64,000 bases of DNA from Pseudomonas peli (GCF_900099645.1 NZ_FMTL01000001.1:186001-250000), one strand, 5' to 3'; positions 32,210 to 41,370 are shown, counted from the first letter of the stretch. Notes: generated by a model not told the origin, from the sequence alone. Numbers and translations are program-made.

Positions 32210-33028
32210 ATGTCGAGCCGCATGCTTGCCATTGCTTTGAGCACCCTGCTCGCAATCACCCTCCCCCTTTTCAGCGCCGCAACCCAGGCTGCAGATGCCG
32301 CCACCAGCCTGCTGAAATTGCACCAGATACGCCTGGCTGCGCAAAAATCGCTTGGTGACTTTTACATGTTTAACGGCATGGAAGGCGATCAACGTTACGC
32401 ACGCATGATCAACGACTCGCTGAGCGAAGTGAACAACCATATGACGGCGCTGGCCGACATGCCCGGTGAAGGCTCAAAAGCACTGCGCTCGCAGCTCGAC
32501 CAGCAGTGGAAGGGTTACCAAATTGATCTCAATAACCTGATCAACGCACTGAAAAGCCAAGGCTATACCGACCTTCAGCCGGTGGCTGACCTGGCGGGTC
32601 GCAACCAACAACTGATGGCTCTCAGCCAAGAGCTGTACACCAAGATCCAGCAGGAAGGCAGCTACAGCGTGCCGACACTGACCCAACGCAGCCGCGAGCA
32701 AAGCATTCTGATGCAGGGCATTGCAGTGGATTACGCCTCACGCAGCGCCTCTGTAGGCGCTACGTTTATGGGTGGCGGCGATGCACGACCGATTGAGGAG
32801 CTGGTCAGTGAGTTCGCCAGCAAGATGGCGGCACTGGAGAAGGACCCGAAGAACACACCGCAGCTCAAGCAATCTTGGGAAAGTGTGGCCACCAAATGGC
32901 GCTATATTGAAAAGTCGCTGATCAACTACAACGAGAACAGCGTGCCGTTTCTGGTTAACAAGTACTCCAACACCATCATTCAAGGCATTGAGCAGATTTC
33001 CGGCCAGTACGCGGCCGCCAACCTCTGA
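32210..33028 (+). CDS. Exported helical protein of unknown function
   Basis: A 272-aa protein with signal peptide (MSSRMLAIALSTLLAITLPL to about TQAA). The mature part is almost entirely alpha-helical, with residues such as LHQIRLAAQKSLGDFYMF and HMTALADMPGEG. The general look is of a four-helix-bundle sensor module of the PilJ/NIT type, but without any membrane anchor or signalling domain. No cysteines, so no disulfides. It is monocistronic, with GGAG eight bases before the ATG and a terminator after the stop. Function unknown; the bundle comparison is an impression, not a domain hit. Confidence 0.65.
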   Translation: MSSRMLAIALSTLLAITLPLFSAATQAADAATSLLKLHQIRLAAQKSLGDFYMFNGMEGDQRYARMINDSLSEVNNHMTALADMPGEGSKALRSQLDQQWKGYQIDLNNLINALKSQGYTDLQPVADLAGRNQQLMALSQELYTKIQQEGSYSVPTLTQRSREQSILMQGIAVDYASRSASVGATFMGGGDARPIEELVSEFASKMAALEKDPKNTPQLKQSWESVATKWRYIEKSLINYNENSVPFLVNKYSNTIIQGIEQISGQYAAANL

Positions 33029-33080
33029 TCGCGACCACCGCCATACGCATTCATTTTACCGGCCTGCCTGGCCGTACTCC

Positions 33081-33112
33081 GGCCCAGTGTTCGCACTGGG
33101 CCTTCTTTTATT
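33081..33112 (+). terminator. Rho-independent terminator with UUCG tetraloop
   Basis: GGCCCAGTG/CACTGGGCC stem closed by TTCG and followed by TTCTTTTATT. It ends the transcript of the exported helical protein. Confidence 0.9.
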
Positions 33113-33549
33113 CAGGCTTTGGCCTGGAGAAACGCGACAATTGCCTCCAGCGCCTCGCCAGCACCCCGCTCTCCCCAGCAGACCGACAGCATCTGATCGG
33201 TTGCCTCAACCTTGAACGCGTCCGCCGGTAAGGTCTGCAATTGCGCCAGCAGGACTTGATCGGCACATGGTTCGCGCCATTTATTCACCCACTGCCCCGG
33301 TTCCATCTGCCAGTAGCACCAACTATCGACTTGGTCGCGCTTGCGCGCCCGGTGGTATTGCGGACAGGCGTGCGGTGGCTGACGCAACAGCCAATGCGGC
33401 CATTCCTGGCGCGACAACTGCATTGCCACGCCCATACGCCGCGCCTGCAGACGCACATCCATCTGCCCACGCTGATGGCGCGAGGGCACCAGCCAGGCCA
33501 GCGGGCTGAGCAAAAAAGCCAGGAGCAAAAGCAGAAACCAGGGACTCAT
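33112..33549 (-). CDS. Small single-pass membrane protein of unknown function
   Basis: A 145-aa protein with one N-terminal membrane helix (about residues 3-21, FLLLLLAFLLSPLAWLV), then a basic segment (RHQRGQMDVRLQARRMG) and a soluble part of about 100 residues with the tryptophan-rich SWCYWQMEPGQWVNKWREP. I do not recognise a domain. It converges with the gene at 32210 and is separated from the divergent stress-protein gene by about 85 bases. Confidence 0.65.
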   Translation of the reverse strand: MSPWFLLLLLAFLLSPLAWLVPSRHQRGQMDVRLQARRMGVAMQLSRQEWPHWLLRQPPHACPQYHRARKRDQVDSWCYWQMEPGQWVNKWREPCADQVLLAQLQTLPADAFKVEATDQMLSVCWGERGAGEALEAIVAFLQAKA

Positions 33550-33636
33550 ATCGTTATCTCACCGGCAAAAGCCTGTCATCAGCGCTCAGGACGGCCATAC
33601 TAAAAGCATTGATCCACTTGCAAGGAGAGTTACCCC

Positions 33637-34077
33637 ATGCCCTACCAGCACATTCTGGTCGCCGTCGACCTTACCGAGGAATGCGACCCGGTGATGCACC
33701 GCGCGCTGAAACTGGCCGCCAGCAGCGGGGCCGCATTGTCTGTGGTGCATATCGTCGAGCCCATGGCCATGGCATTTGGTGGCGATGTACCAATGGACCT
33801 ATCGATGCTGCAACAGCAACAGTTCGACCAGGCCCGCGAGCGCCTGGACAAATTTTCCGGCAAGTACCCAGACCTTAGCGCCGAGCATCGCCATCTGGCC
33901 TACGGCCAACCGCGCCAGGAAATTCATCGCCTGGCGGAAGAACAGCAATGCGACCTGATCGTTGTCGGCAGCCACGGCCGTCATGGTCTGGCGTTGCTAC
34001 TGGGCTCGACGGCCAATGACGTACTGCACGGCGCGCCTTGCGATGTGCTGGCCGTACGCCTGAAAAAAGCCGAATAA
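33637..34077 (+). CDS. Universal stress protein (UspA family)
   Basis: A 146-aa cytoplasmic single-domain Usp starting MPYQHILVAVDLTEECDPV. The nucleotide-binding motif G-2x-G-9x-G(S/T) is seen as VVGSHGRHGLALLLGSTANDVLH (quoted in part; about residues 113-130), followed by CDVLAVRL, so it is probably the ATP-binding type. AAGGAGAG lies at good distance before the ATG. Stands alone. Confidence 0.92.
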   Translation: MPYQHILVAVDLTEECDPVMHRALKLAASSGAALSVVHIVEPMAMAFGGDVPMDLSMLQQQQFDQARERLDKFSGKYPDLSAEHRHLAYGQPRQEIHRLAEEQQCDLIVVGSHGRHGLALLLGSTANDVLHGAPCDVLAVRLKKAE

Positions 34078-34088
34078 AGCGAGCGATG

Positions 34089-34116
34089 GGTGAATAACGC
34101 GGCTGCGTTATTCACC
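34089..34116. repeat. Strong hairpin at a convergent gene end
   Basis: Perfect 12-base arms GGTGAATAACGC and GCGTTATTCACC around GGCT. The right arm runs into the last codons of the minus-strand gene ending at 34108. There is no T-run, so termination is uncertain, but it may stabilise both 3' ends. Confidence 0.6.
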
Positions 34117-34794
34117 GCTATCGGGTGAGCTCATGACCAATGGGCGAATCTTCTGCAGCTGGGTTTCCAGCGAATAGGTCATGCTCGAGGCCATGGAGAA
34201 GAAGGTGAGAAACGCCTTGAGGTTGGAATCACCCTCGCAGGTGGCATGAATACGCTGCCAGAACGCCTGATTCACCAGCTGCAACTGCTGGAACATCCGC
34301 ACCAGCCCCTTCAACTCCCAATCCGCAGCACGCCCTTCACGCAGGTTGAAATACTGCTGCGTCAGGTACAACGACACCGTGCGCAAAATGAACTCTTGGC
34401 TATTGGCAAACGGCAGATGGTGTTGCGCCATGGGTTTGAGCTTACCCAGCACTGGGCAGGCACTGGTGGCCATGATCACCCCGAGCAGTGCACGCAAGCC
34501 CTCTTCCAACCCCACCAGCTTGTTGTACTCGCGTTCTGGCGTGCGCACCCACACTGCTACTTTCTTGAACGCCGGCAGCCCTTGGAAATCCTCGATGACC
34601 CGATGCAGGTCAACAGCAGCAGGACAGTGACTGAAGTTATCCTTACTCAAGGGGCAGTTACTGCACTGCTGATACTCCAGGCGTGTCCAGGCTGGTGCGC
34701 TTTGCGCAACCTCTACTTCATAGACTCGGTTCAGCTCGATCCTGTAGCTGAACTGATGATTGTCGTCGAGAGTGATGCGGTACTCGATGGCCAT
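34108..34794 (-). CDS. Cytoplasmic protein with a Cys cluster (DUF6901-like)
   Basis: A 228-aa soluble protein starting MAIEYRITLDDNHQFSYRIE. A beta-rich N-terminus leads to a cysteine cluster CSNCPLSKDNFSHC (about residues 44-57), which could bind a metal. The rest is helical, including REYNKLVGLEEGLRALLG and a stretch with LVRMFQQLQLVNQAFW. I recognise it only as a conserved Pseudomonas protein (possibly DUF6901). ATG 34794 was chosen over an upstream in-frame codon because it starts the folded part. Confidence 0.65.
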   Translation of the reverse strand: MAIEYRITLDDNHQFSYRIELNRVYEVEVAQSAPAWTRLEYQQCSNCPLSKDNFSHCPAAVDLHRVIEDFQGLPAFKKVAVWVRTPEREYNKLVGLEEGLRALLGVIMATSACPVLGKLKPMAQHHLPFANSQEFILRTVSLYLTQQYFNLREGRAADWELKGLVRMFQQLQLVNQAFWQRIHATCEGDSNLKAFLTFFSMASSMTYSLETQLQKIRPLVMSSPDSGE

Positions 34795-34852
34795 GACTGT
34801 CTCCGCCAGAAGTCTCAAAATCCTGTTTGAGCACGTTTCCTAATACCGTGGG

Positions 34853-36766
34853 TTAGCTTTCCAGCTCAGCCCAACGCTCGACCAATTGCTCCAGTTCCAG
34901 CTGCACGGCCTGCAGCTTCGCCAACACTTCGGCGGTTTTTTCTGCCGGCTGCTGATAGAAGCTCGGCGAGCCGATCTGCTCCTGCAAGCTGGCAACCTGG
35001 CCTTCCAGCAGATCAATCTGCCCTGGGATGGCTTCGAGCTCTCGTTGCAGCTTGTAGCTGAGTTTTTTCTTGCTCACCTCGGCCACAACAGGCTCCGCTG
35101 CAACGGGTGCCGGGACCACTGCTGAGGCTAGTTCAGGCTTACCGGCTTTGCTCTCTCCGACGCCAAGCAAACGCGGCGAACCGCCCTGCCGCAGCCAGTC
35201 CTGATAGCCACCCACGTATTCGCGCACCAGACCTTCACCCTCAAACACTAGGGTGCTGGTTACCACGTTGTCGAGAAATGCCCGATCGTGACTGACCATC
35301 AGCACGGTGCCTGGGAAGGTCAGCAGCACTTCCTCAAGCAACTCCAGGGTTTCCACATCGAGGTCGTTGGTCGGTTCGTCCAGCACCAGCAAGTTGGCCG
35401 GTTTGCTGAACAGCTTGGCGAGCAAGAGGCGTGCCCGCTCACCACCGGACAACGCTTTGACCGGCGTGCGCGCACGCTGCGGACTGAACAAGAAGTCACC
35501 CAGGTAACTCAGCACGTGGCGGTTTTGCCCATCAATCTCGATAAAGTCGCGGCCTTCGGCGACGTTGTCGATCACGGTCTTTTCTAGGTCAAGCTGGTGA
35601 CGCAATTGGTCAAAATAAGCCACATCAATGCGAGTGCCTTCGGCCACTTCACCGCTGGTGGGCTGCAAGCCGCCGAGCATCAGCTTGAGCAAGGTGGTTT
35701 TGCCGGTGCCGTTGGCGCCAAGCAGACCAATGCGGTCGCCGCGCTGCAGCACCATGGAGAAGTCCTTGATCAGGAACGGGCCGCCTGGATGCGCAAAACT
35801 GACGTTTTCCAGCACCATCACCTGCTTGCCGGACTTCTCGGCGGTTTCCAGCTGGATATTGGCCTTGCCGGTGCGCTCACGGCGCTCGCTGCGCTCTACG
35901 CGCAGTGCTTTGAGGGCGCGTACACGTCCTTCGTTACGGGTGCGGCGGGCCTTGATGCCTTGGCGAATCCACACCTCTTCCTGAGCCAGGCGCTTGTCGA
36001 ACAGCGCGTTGGCCGTCTCTTCAGCGGCCAATGCGGCTTCCTTGTGCACCAGAAAGCTCGCGTAGTCGCCGTTCCAATCGATCAGGCCGCCACGGTCCAA
36101 TTCAAGGATGCGTGTGGCCAGATTCTGCAGGAAAGAACGGTCGTGGGTGATAAACAGAACTGCACCCTGGAAATCCGCCAAGGCTTCTTCCAGCCAGGCA
36201 ATCGCACCGATGTCCAAGTGGTTGGTGGGCTCATCGAGCAGCAGCAAATCGGGCTCGGAAACCAACGCCTGAGCCAGCAGGACGCGGCGACGCCAGCCGC
36301 CAGAGAGCTCGGCCAGTGTCTTGTCAGCCGGCAGCTGCAAGCGGCTCAATGTGCTGTCGACCAGTTGCTGCAAGCGCCAGCCGTCACGGGCTTCGAGGTC
36401 TTGCTGCACATGCATCAACTTGTCCAGATCAGCTTCGGTGACACAGTTCTGCGCCAGGTGATGGTACTGCGCAAGTAACTCGCCCACGCCGTCCAGACCC
36501 TGAGCGACCACATCAAATACGGTGCGATCGTCAGCCACCGGCAATTCCTGCGGTAACTCACCAATTTTCAGCCCGGGTGCACGCCAAACAGCGCCGTCAT
36601 CCGCCTTCTGGTCGCCCTTGACCAGCTTCATCATGCTCGACTTACCGGTGCCGTTGCGGCCGATGATGCACACCCGCTCGCCACGGGCGATCTGCCAAGA
36701 CACCTTGTCCAAGAGCGGCATTGCGCCGTAAGCCAGGGAAATATCGGTGAACTTGAGCAGGGTCAT
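34853..36766 (-). CDS. uup: ABC-F ATPase Uup
   Basis: Tandem ABC ATPase without membrane domains that acts on ribosomes, and in E. coli also affects transposon excision. The 637-aa protein from ATG 36766 has Walker A motifs GRNGTGKSS (about residue 36) and GANGTGKTT (about 350), signatures LSGGWRRRVLLAQAL and LSGGERARLLLAKL, and LLLDEPTNHLD and LVLDEPTNDLD. The charged linker between the two ABC units and the C-terminal coiled coil (about 560-637) identify Uup rather than EttA. Confidence 0.93.
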   Translation of the reverse strand: MTLLKFTDISLAYGAMPLLDKVSWQIARGERVCIIGRNGTGKSSMMKLVKGDQKADDGAVWRAPGLKIGELPQELPVADDRTVFDVVAQGLDGVGELLAQYHHLAQNCVTEADLDKLMHVQQDLEARDGWRLQQLVDSTLSRLQLPADKTLAELSGGWRRRVLLAQALVSEPDLLLLDEPTNHLDIGAIAWLEEALADFQGAVLFITHDRSFLQNLATRILELDRGGLIDWNGDYASFLVHKEAALAAEETANALFDKRLAQEEVWIRQGIKARRTRNEGRVRALKALRVERSERRERTGKANIQLETAEKSGKQVMVLENVSFAHPGGPFLIKDFSMVLQRGDRIGLLGANGTGKTTLLKLMLGGLQPTSGEVAEGTRIDVAYFDQLRHQLDLEKTVIDNVAEGRDFIEIDGQNRHVLSYLGDFLFSPQRARTPVKALSGGERARLLLAKLFSKPANLLVLDEPTNDLDVETLELLEEVLLTFPGTVLMVSHDRAFLDNVVTSTLVFEGEGLVREYVGGYQDWLRQGGSPRLLGVGESKAGKPELASAVVPAPVAAEPVVAEVSKKKLSYKLQRELEAIPGQIDLLEGQVASLQEQIGSPSFYQQPAEKTAEVLAKLQAVQLELEQLVERWAELES

Positions 36767-37135
36767 GGCACGCCTCAACAAAAAACGACAGGTGAAAGCC
36801 GGTTTAACCGCAACCGAGCAACGGGCTTCGTTGCATCCAGGGCACAGCGGCAACCTGAAACACCCAAAAAATCATCTATGGCTGCCGGAAGCACCCACAA
36901 AACAGGGCGCGCATTCTAACCGAGAAGCGCATCGACCAAGCAGGCAATTTCAACGGTGCACGCAGTAAATTCCGCTGCGATTCCTGGCGCACCTGGCGCC
37001 AAGCCCTCTAGCACGCTTACCCAGGCTAAAACAGCGGTGAGCGCGATCAATTACGCGTTGAAACGCATTGCACCTTCACCGCCCATAGGCAAACGACTAA
37101 GCTAGGGCCATATGCACTATTTGCCTGGAAGTGTC
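36767..37135. other. Divergent intergenic region uup-slt (369 bases)
   Basis: Should carry the promoters of uup and slt, but no hexamer pair is convincing. There is a short element CTGGCGCACCTGGCGCCA near 36984, a direct repeat of CTGGCGC ending in a palindrome. No RNA gene or terminator seen. Confidence 0.4.
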
Positions 37136-39061
37136 ATGCGCGGTCCCCTGTTCAGCTTGCTGTCCTGCCTGTTGGTTTCCACCTTGAGCGTCTCTGCAGC
37201 GCAGGCCGCTACCCTGACGCAACAACGTCAATATTACGATCAAGCCAAAGCTGCACTGGCCAAAGGCGACAAAGGCCCTTACCAGCGCTATGCCAGTGCT
37301 CTACGTGATTACCCGCTGGAGCCTTACCTGGCGTATGACGAGCTGACCGCCCGGCTGAAGTGGGCCAGCAATGACGAAATCGAGAAATTCCTCGCCGAGC
37401 ATGGCGACCTGCCGCAAATCAGCTGGATGAAGCTGCGCTGGCTGCGCTGGCTGGCTGAGCGTGGCGAGTGGCAAACCTTCATTAATTACTACGACCCGAA
37501 GCTGAATTTCACTGAGCTTGACTGTTTGTATGGCCAGTACCAGCTGAGCCACGGCATGCGCGCCGAAGGCAACGCCACCGCCGAGAAACTCTGGCTGGTG
37601 GGCAAATCACAGCCCAATGCCTGTGACCCGCTGTTCGCAATGTGGGCCGCAGAAGGCCAACTCACCGAACAGAAGCGTTGGCAGCGCGCCAAGCTAGCAG
37701 CCGAAGCGCGTAACTACGGCCTGGTCACCCACCTGATCAAGACGATGCCAACCTTGGGCAACCAGGGCCAGCGCCTGCTAGAAGTAGCGCAGAAGCCTGA
37801 GTTGCTGAAGCAGACCTCGCGTTTTACCCAAACCGACCCGGCCATGGCCGATGTAGTTGGCCTGGGCCTGCGCCGCCTGGCCCGCCAGGACCCGGAAAGC
37901 GCACTCAAGCTGCTCGATGGCTACGCCCAACGGATGAAGTTCTCCAGCGACGAGCAGGTGGCTATTGCCCGCGAAATCGGCCTGACCCTGGCCAAGCGCT
38001 TCGATTCCCGCGCTCTACATGTCATGGCCAAGTACGACCCCGAGTTGCGGGACAACACCGTCAGCGAATGGCGCGCCCGCCTGCTGCTGCGCCTGGGCCG
38101 TTGGGATGAGGCTAACCAGCTGACGCGCCGGATGCCTGCGGAATTGGGCAACACCAACCGTTGGCGCTACTGGCAGGCGCGCAGCCTGCAACTGGCGCAG
38201 CCCAACAGCCAAGAACCGAAAGCGCTGTACCAGGCACTGGCCAAGGAACGTGACTTCTACGGCTTTATGGCCGCCGATCAGGTGCAGGCGCCCTATCAAC
38301 TGAACAATAAGCCACTGGCCCTGAGCCCACAGACCATCCAGAAGGTGCGTAATTCGGCAGCGATTCGCCGTGCCCTGGAGTTCCACGCCCGGGGTCAGGT
38401 CGCCGATGGCCGGCGCGAGTGGTACAACGTCAGCCGCTTGTTCAGCCGCGATGAGATGGTTGCCCAGGCGCGCCTGGCCTATGAGATGGGCTGGTACTTC
38501 CCGGCCATCCGCACCATCAGCCAGGCACAGTATTGGGACGATTTGGACGTACGCTTCCCCATGGCGCACCGCGAACACTTGGTGCGTGAAGCGAAAAACC
38601 GCGACATCCATTCCAGCTGGGTATTTGCAGTCACCCGCCAGGAAAGCGCCTTTATGGCCGATGCCAAATCCCACGTCGGCGCCATGGGTTTGATGCAGCT
38701 GATGCCAGCCACTGCCAAGGAAACCGCCAAACGTTTCGGCATTCCGCTGTCATCGCCACAGCTGGCCTACCGTCCGGAAGTCAATATCCAACTGGGTGCG
38801 GCCTATCTGAGCCAGATCTACGGCCAGTTCAACGGCAACCGCGTGCTCGCCTCTGCGGCCTACAACGCCGGTCCAGGGCGCGTACGGCAGTGGCTGCGCG
38901 GCGCGGACCATCTGTCGTATGACGTGTGGATCGAGAACATCCCGTTTGATGAAACCCGCCAGTACGTGCAGAACGTGCTGTCCTACTCGGTGATCTACGG
39001 CGAGAAGCTCAACGCGCCACAGCCACTGGTGGCCTGGCACGAGCGTTACTTCGACCAGTAA
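37136..39061 (+). CDS. slt: Soluble lytic murein transglycosylase
   Basis: Periplasmic enzyme that cleaves peptidoglycan strands to 1,6-anhydro-muropeptides, feeding recycling and NagZ. From ATG 37136 the protein is 641 aa with signal peptide MRGPLFSLLSCLLVSTLSVS to about AQA. A long superhelical domain (about 30-440) precedes the catalytic domain with ESAFMADAKSHVGAMGLMQL (catalytic Glu about residue 505) and ASAAYNAGPGRV. GGAAG seven bases upstream supports this ATG over one 24 bases earlier. Confidence 0.95.
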   Translation: MRGPLFSLLSCLLVSTLSVSAAQAATLTQQRQYYDQAKAALAKGDKGPYQRYASALRDYPLEPYLAYDELTARLKWASNDEIEKFLAEHGDLPQISWMKLRWLRWLAERGEWQTFINYYDPKLNFTELDCLYGQYQLSHGMRAEGNATAEKLWLVGKSQPNACDPLFAMWAAEGQLTEQKRWQRAKLAAEARNYGLVTHLIKTMPTLGNQGQRLLEVAQKPELLKQTSRFTQTDPAMADVVGLGLRRLARQDPESALKLLDGYAQRMKFSSDEQVAIAREIGLTLAKRFDSRALHVMAKYDPELRDNTVSEWRARLLLRLGRWDEANQLTRRMPAELGNTNRWRYWQARSLQLAQPNSQEPKALYQALAKERDFYGFMAADQVQAPYQLNNKPLALSPQTIQKVRNSAAIRRALEFHARGQVADGRREWYNVSRLFSRDEMVAQARLAYEMGWYFPAIRTISQAQYWDDLDVRFPMAHREHLVREAKNRDIHSSWVFAVTRQESAFMADAKSHVGAMGLMQLMPATAKETAKRFGIPLSSPQLAYRPEVNIQLGAAYLSQIYGQFNGNRVLASAAYNAGPGRVRQWLRGADHLSYDVWIENIPFDETRQYVQNVLSYSVIYGEKLNAPQPLVAWHERYFDQ

Positions 39062-39072
39062 CAGCTTAATAG

Positions 39073-39101
39073 GCACGCTCCACTGCAACGGTTGAGCGTG
39101 C
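39073..39101. terminator. Possible convergent hairpin terminator
   Basis: GCACGCTC/GAGCGTGC stem with a 13-base loop between the ends of slt and the MOSC gene. It lacks a T-run. Confidence 0.35.
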
Positions 39102-39109
39102 AGCGCTGT

Positions 39110-39916
39110 TTACTCCAACACCTGCACCGGCATATCTAGACGCAGCTGCCCTTTGCCACAGGCGATCAGGTTCTGCCCGAAATACACCTCGCCTTCATGC
39201 TCACGGTAGGTTTTCAGGGTAGCCAGCGGTTCGCGATCAGCGCTGCGCTCGCCCGTCTGCGGGTCGAGGGTGGTCATGATGCAGCGCGAGCAGCCCTTGA
39301 CCACACGAAACTCCAGATCACCAATACGGATGCGCTTCCAGCCGTCTTCGGCATAGGGCTCACTGCCACTGACCACCAGGTTCGGGCGAAAACGCAGCAT
39401 CGGCAACGGTCGACCGATGCGCGCCGAGAGGTCATCCAACGACGCCTGACCGATCAGCAGTAAAGGAAAGCCATCGGCAAACGCCACCTTGTCGCCAACC
39501 TCGGCATACGCCGTATCGACCTGCCGCGCCCGCGGTTCTGAGACCTGAACCAGACGGCATGCACGGCCAAGCAATTGGCTAAGCCAATGCGCCGCCTGAT
39601 CACCGGCGTCCGGCACCTGCAAACTGTCGCGCCAGATGGTCACACCGCGCAGCGGCGCACTGTCACCAGGCACTGCTACCTGCAGATCAGCCATGCCCGG
39701 TGCACTCAGTTGCAGGTGCGTACTGCCCAGCCAGCGCGCCTGCAGCTGAGTCATGTGTGCAAGCAAGCGTTGCGTAAGGAAGCGTCCAGATTCAGCATCG
39801 ACTACCATCCAGCGGCGATCACCCTGCACGCCCAAAGCGTCCAGCATCGTTTCGCGCAGGGCTTCGCCCGCCGCCGACTTCAGTGGATAACGGTACAACC
39901 CGGAGAGATGCAACAT
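39110..39916 (-). CDS. MOSC domain protein (YcbX-like)
   Basis: A 268-aa protein with an N-terminal MOSC beta-barrel domain (MLHLSGLYRYPLKSAAGEAL) and a MOSC domain with the conserved cysteine in VVKGCSRCIMTTLDPQTG (about residue 212). MOSC proteins carry molybdenum cofactor or sulfur; YcbX in E. coli detoxifies N-hydroxylated bases. It lacks the C-terminal ferredoxin domain of E. coli YcbX. The start codon overlaps that of the divergent DUF1499 gene in the sequence CATG. Confidence 0.9.
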   Translation of the reverse strand: MLHLSGLYRYPLKSAAGEALRETMLDALGVQGDRRWMVVDAESGRFLTQRLLAHMTQLQARWLGSTHLQLSAPGMADLQVAVPGDSAPLRGVTIWRDSLQVPDAGDQAAHWLSQLLGRACRLVQVSEPRARQVDTAYAEVGDKVAFADGFPLLLIGQASLDDLSARIGRPLPMLRFRPNLVVSGSEPYAEDGWKRIRIGDLEFRVVKGCSRCIMTTLDPQTGERSADREPLATLKTYREHEGEVYFGQNLIACGKGQLRLDMPVQVLE

Positions 39917-40394
39917 GAGTCCAGCTTCCGTTTGGCAAAACGCACTTATACGAGCAACCCGACGTACCTACAAGCCCGCTTTGACCCTGCCGCTACTGGT
40001 ATTGCTAAGCGCTTGCAGCGGTACTGCGCCGGATAACCTGGGCATCCATGATGGACAACTGAGCGCCTGTCCAGACTCACCGAACTGCGTAAACAGCCAG
40101 GCCAGCGATGCGCGACACGCCATTGAACCGCTGCCACTGCAAGGTACCGCCGAAGAAACCCAGGCACGCCTTAAGGCGCTACTCAGTGCAGAGCCACGCG
40201 TGAGCGTGGTGGAGGAGGCTCCGGGATATTTGCGCGCCGAATTCAGCAGCAAGCTGATGCGCTTTGTCGATGATGTGGAATTTATGATCGGTGCGGCCGA
40301 AGTGGATGTGCGCTCGGCATCGCGCCTGGGCTACGCGGATTTCGACGTTAACCGCGAGCGCATTGAACACCTGCGCCAGCGGCTAAGCGAATAA
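39915..40394 (+). CDS. DUF1499 lipoprotein
   Basis: A 159-aa protein with the DUF1499 hallmark CPDSPNCVNSQ (about residues 52-62), followed by YLRAEFSSKLMRFVDDVEFM and SASRLGYADFDVNRER. Residues about 22-34 (LTLPLLVLLSAC) form a lipoprotein signal with Cys34 as the presumed lipidation site, after a rather long basic N-region. ATG 39915 has GGAGAG seven bases upstream. Function unknown. Confidence 0.85.
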   Translation: MSPASVWQNALIRATRRTYKPALTLPLLVLLSACSGTAPDNLGIHDGQLSACPDSPNCVNSQASDARHAIEPLPLQGTAEETQARLKALLSAEPRVSVVEEAPGYLRAEFSSKLMRFVDDVEFMIGAAEVDVRSASRLGYADFDVNRERIEHLRQRLSE

Positions 40395-40410
40395 ACAGAA
40401 GGTGCATGCC

Positions 40411-40432
40411 AGCCTGACGCCCGCGTCAGGCT
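40411..40432. terminator. Probable convergent terminator hairpin
   Basis: AGCCTGACGC/GCGTCAGGCT stem between the DUF1499 and cheV stops, followed on the plus strand by TATTCC. The T-run is weak and the apical loop tight. Confidence 0.45.
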
Positions 40433-41370
40433 TATTCCTCGGGGTGCAGCAGGGCCAGACGCTGGTGCACCACATCCACCAGTTTGTCCGGCTGGAATTT
40501 GGAGAGGAAGTTGTCGCAACCGACCTTCTTAACCATGGCCTCGTTAAAGCTGCCTGACAGCGAGGTGTGCAGTACCACGTACAAGTCCTTGAGACGTGAA
40601 TCGTTGCGAATTTCGGTGGTCAGGCGGTAGCCGTCCATCTCCGGCATTTCCGCATCAGTGATCACCATCAGCAGCTTTTCATGCACATCGACGCCGGCAT
40701 CAGCCCAGCTCTTCAGCAGGTTAAGGGCACGCAAGCCATCACTGGCGGCATGGCAACGGATATCCAATTGCGCCATGGTGCCCTTGAGCTGACTCATAGC
40801 CACGTTGGAGTCATCCACCAGCAGCACTTCGCGTCCTTTGGCATGCTCCAGTAACGGATCGGCGAGTTTTTCCGGAGAGACCTTGGTGCTCATCGGGCTG
40901 ATTTCCGCCAAGACTTTTTCCACGTCGATCACTTCGACGATCTGGTCTTCAACCTTGGTGATGGCGGTCAGGTAATGCTGACGCCCGGCGCCACCGGGTG
41001 GCGGCAGGATGGATTCCCAATTAAGGTTGAGGATGCGTTCAACCCCACCGACCAGAAAAGCCTGCACCGAGCGGTTGTACTCAGTGACGATAATGGTGCT
41101 GCGCTCATCCGGCACAATCGGGCGCATGCCGATGGCCTGGGACAGATCGATCACTGGCAGCGTCTGCCCACGCAGGTTGACCACCCCACAGACAAAACGA
41201 TGACGCTGCGGCATCAGGGTCAGCTTGGGCATTTGCAGGACTTCCTGAACCTTGAAGACGTTGATCGCAAACAGTTGCCGACCCGCCAGGCGGAACATGA
41301 GAATTTCCAAGCGGTTCTCACCCACCAGCTGGGTGCGTTGATTCACTGAGTCGAGAATGCCGGCCATCAT
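40432..41370 (-). CDS. cheV: Chemotaxis coupling protein CheV
   Basis: CheW-receiver fusion of 312 aa that couples chemoreceptors to CheA and can be phosphorylated. CheW domain about residues 20-160 (FRLAGRQLFAINVFKVQEVL; VVNLRGQTLPVIDLS), then a receiver from about 180 with LLVDDSNVAMSQL, phospho-acceptor Asp in VITDAEMPEMDGY and the conserved Lys in LSKF. Two adjacent ATGs (41370 and 41367) are possible. No other chemotaxis gene is nearby. Confidence 0.93.
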   Translation of the reverse strand: MMAGILDSVNQRTQLVGENRLEILMFRLAGRQLFAINVFKVQEVLQMPKLTLMPQRHRFVCGVVNLRGQTLPVIDLSQAIGMRPIVPDERSTIIVTEYNRSVQAFLVGGVERILNLNWESILPPPGGAGRQHYLTAITKVEDQIVEVIDVEKVLAEISPMSTKVSPEKLADPLLEHAKGREVLLVDDSNVAMSQLKGTMAQLDIRCHAASDGLRALNLLKSWADAGVDVHEKLLMVITDAEMPEMDGYRLTTEIRNDSRLKDLYVVLHTSLSGSFNEAMVKKVGCDNFLSKFQPDKLVDVVHQRLALLHPEE

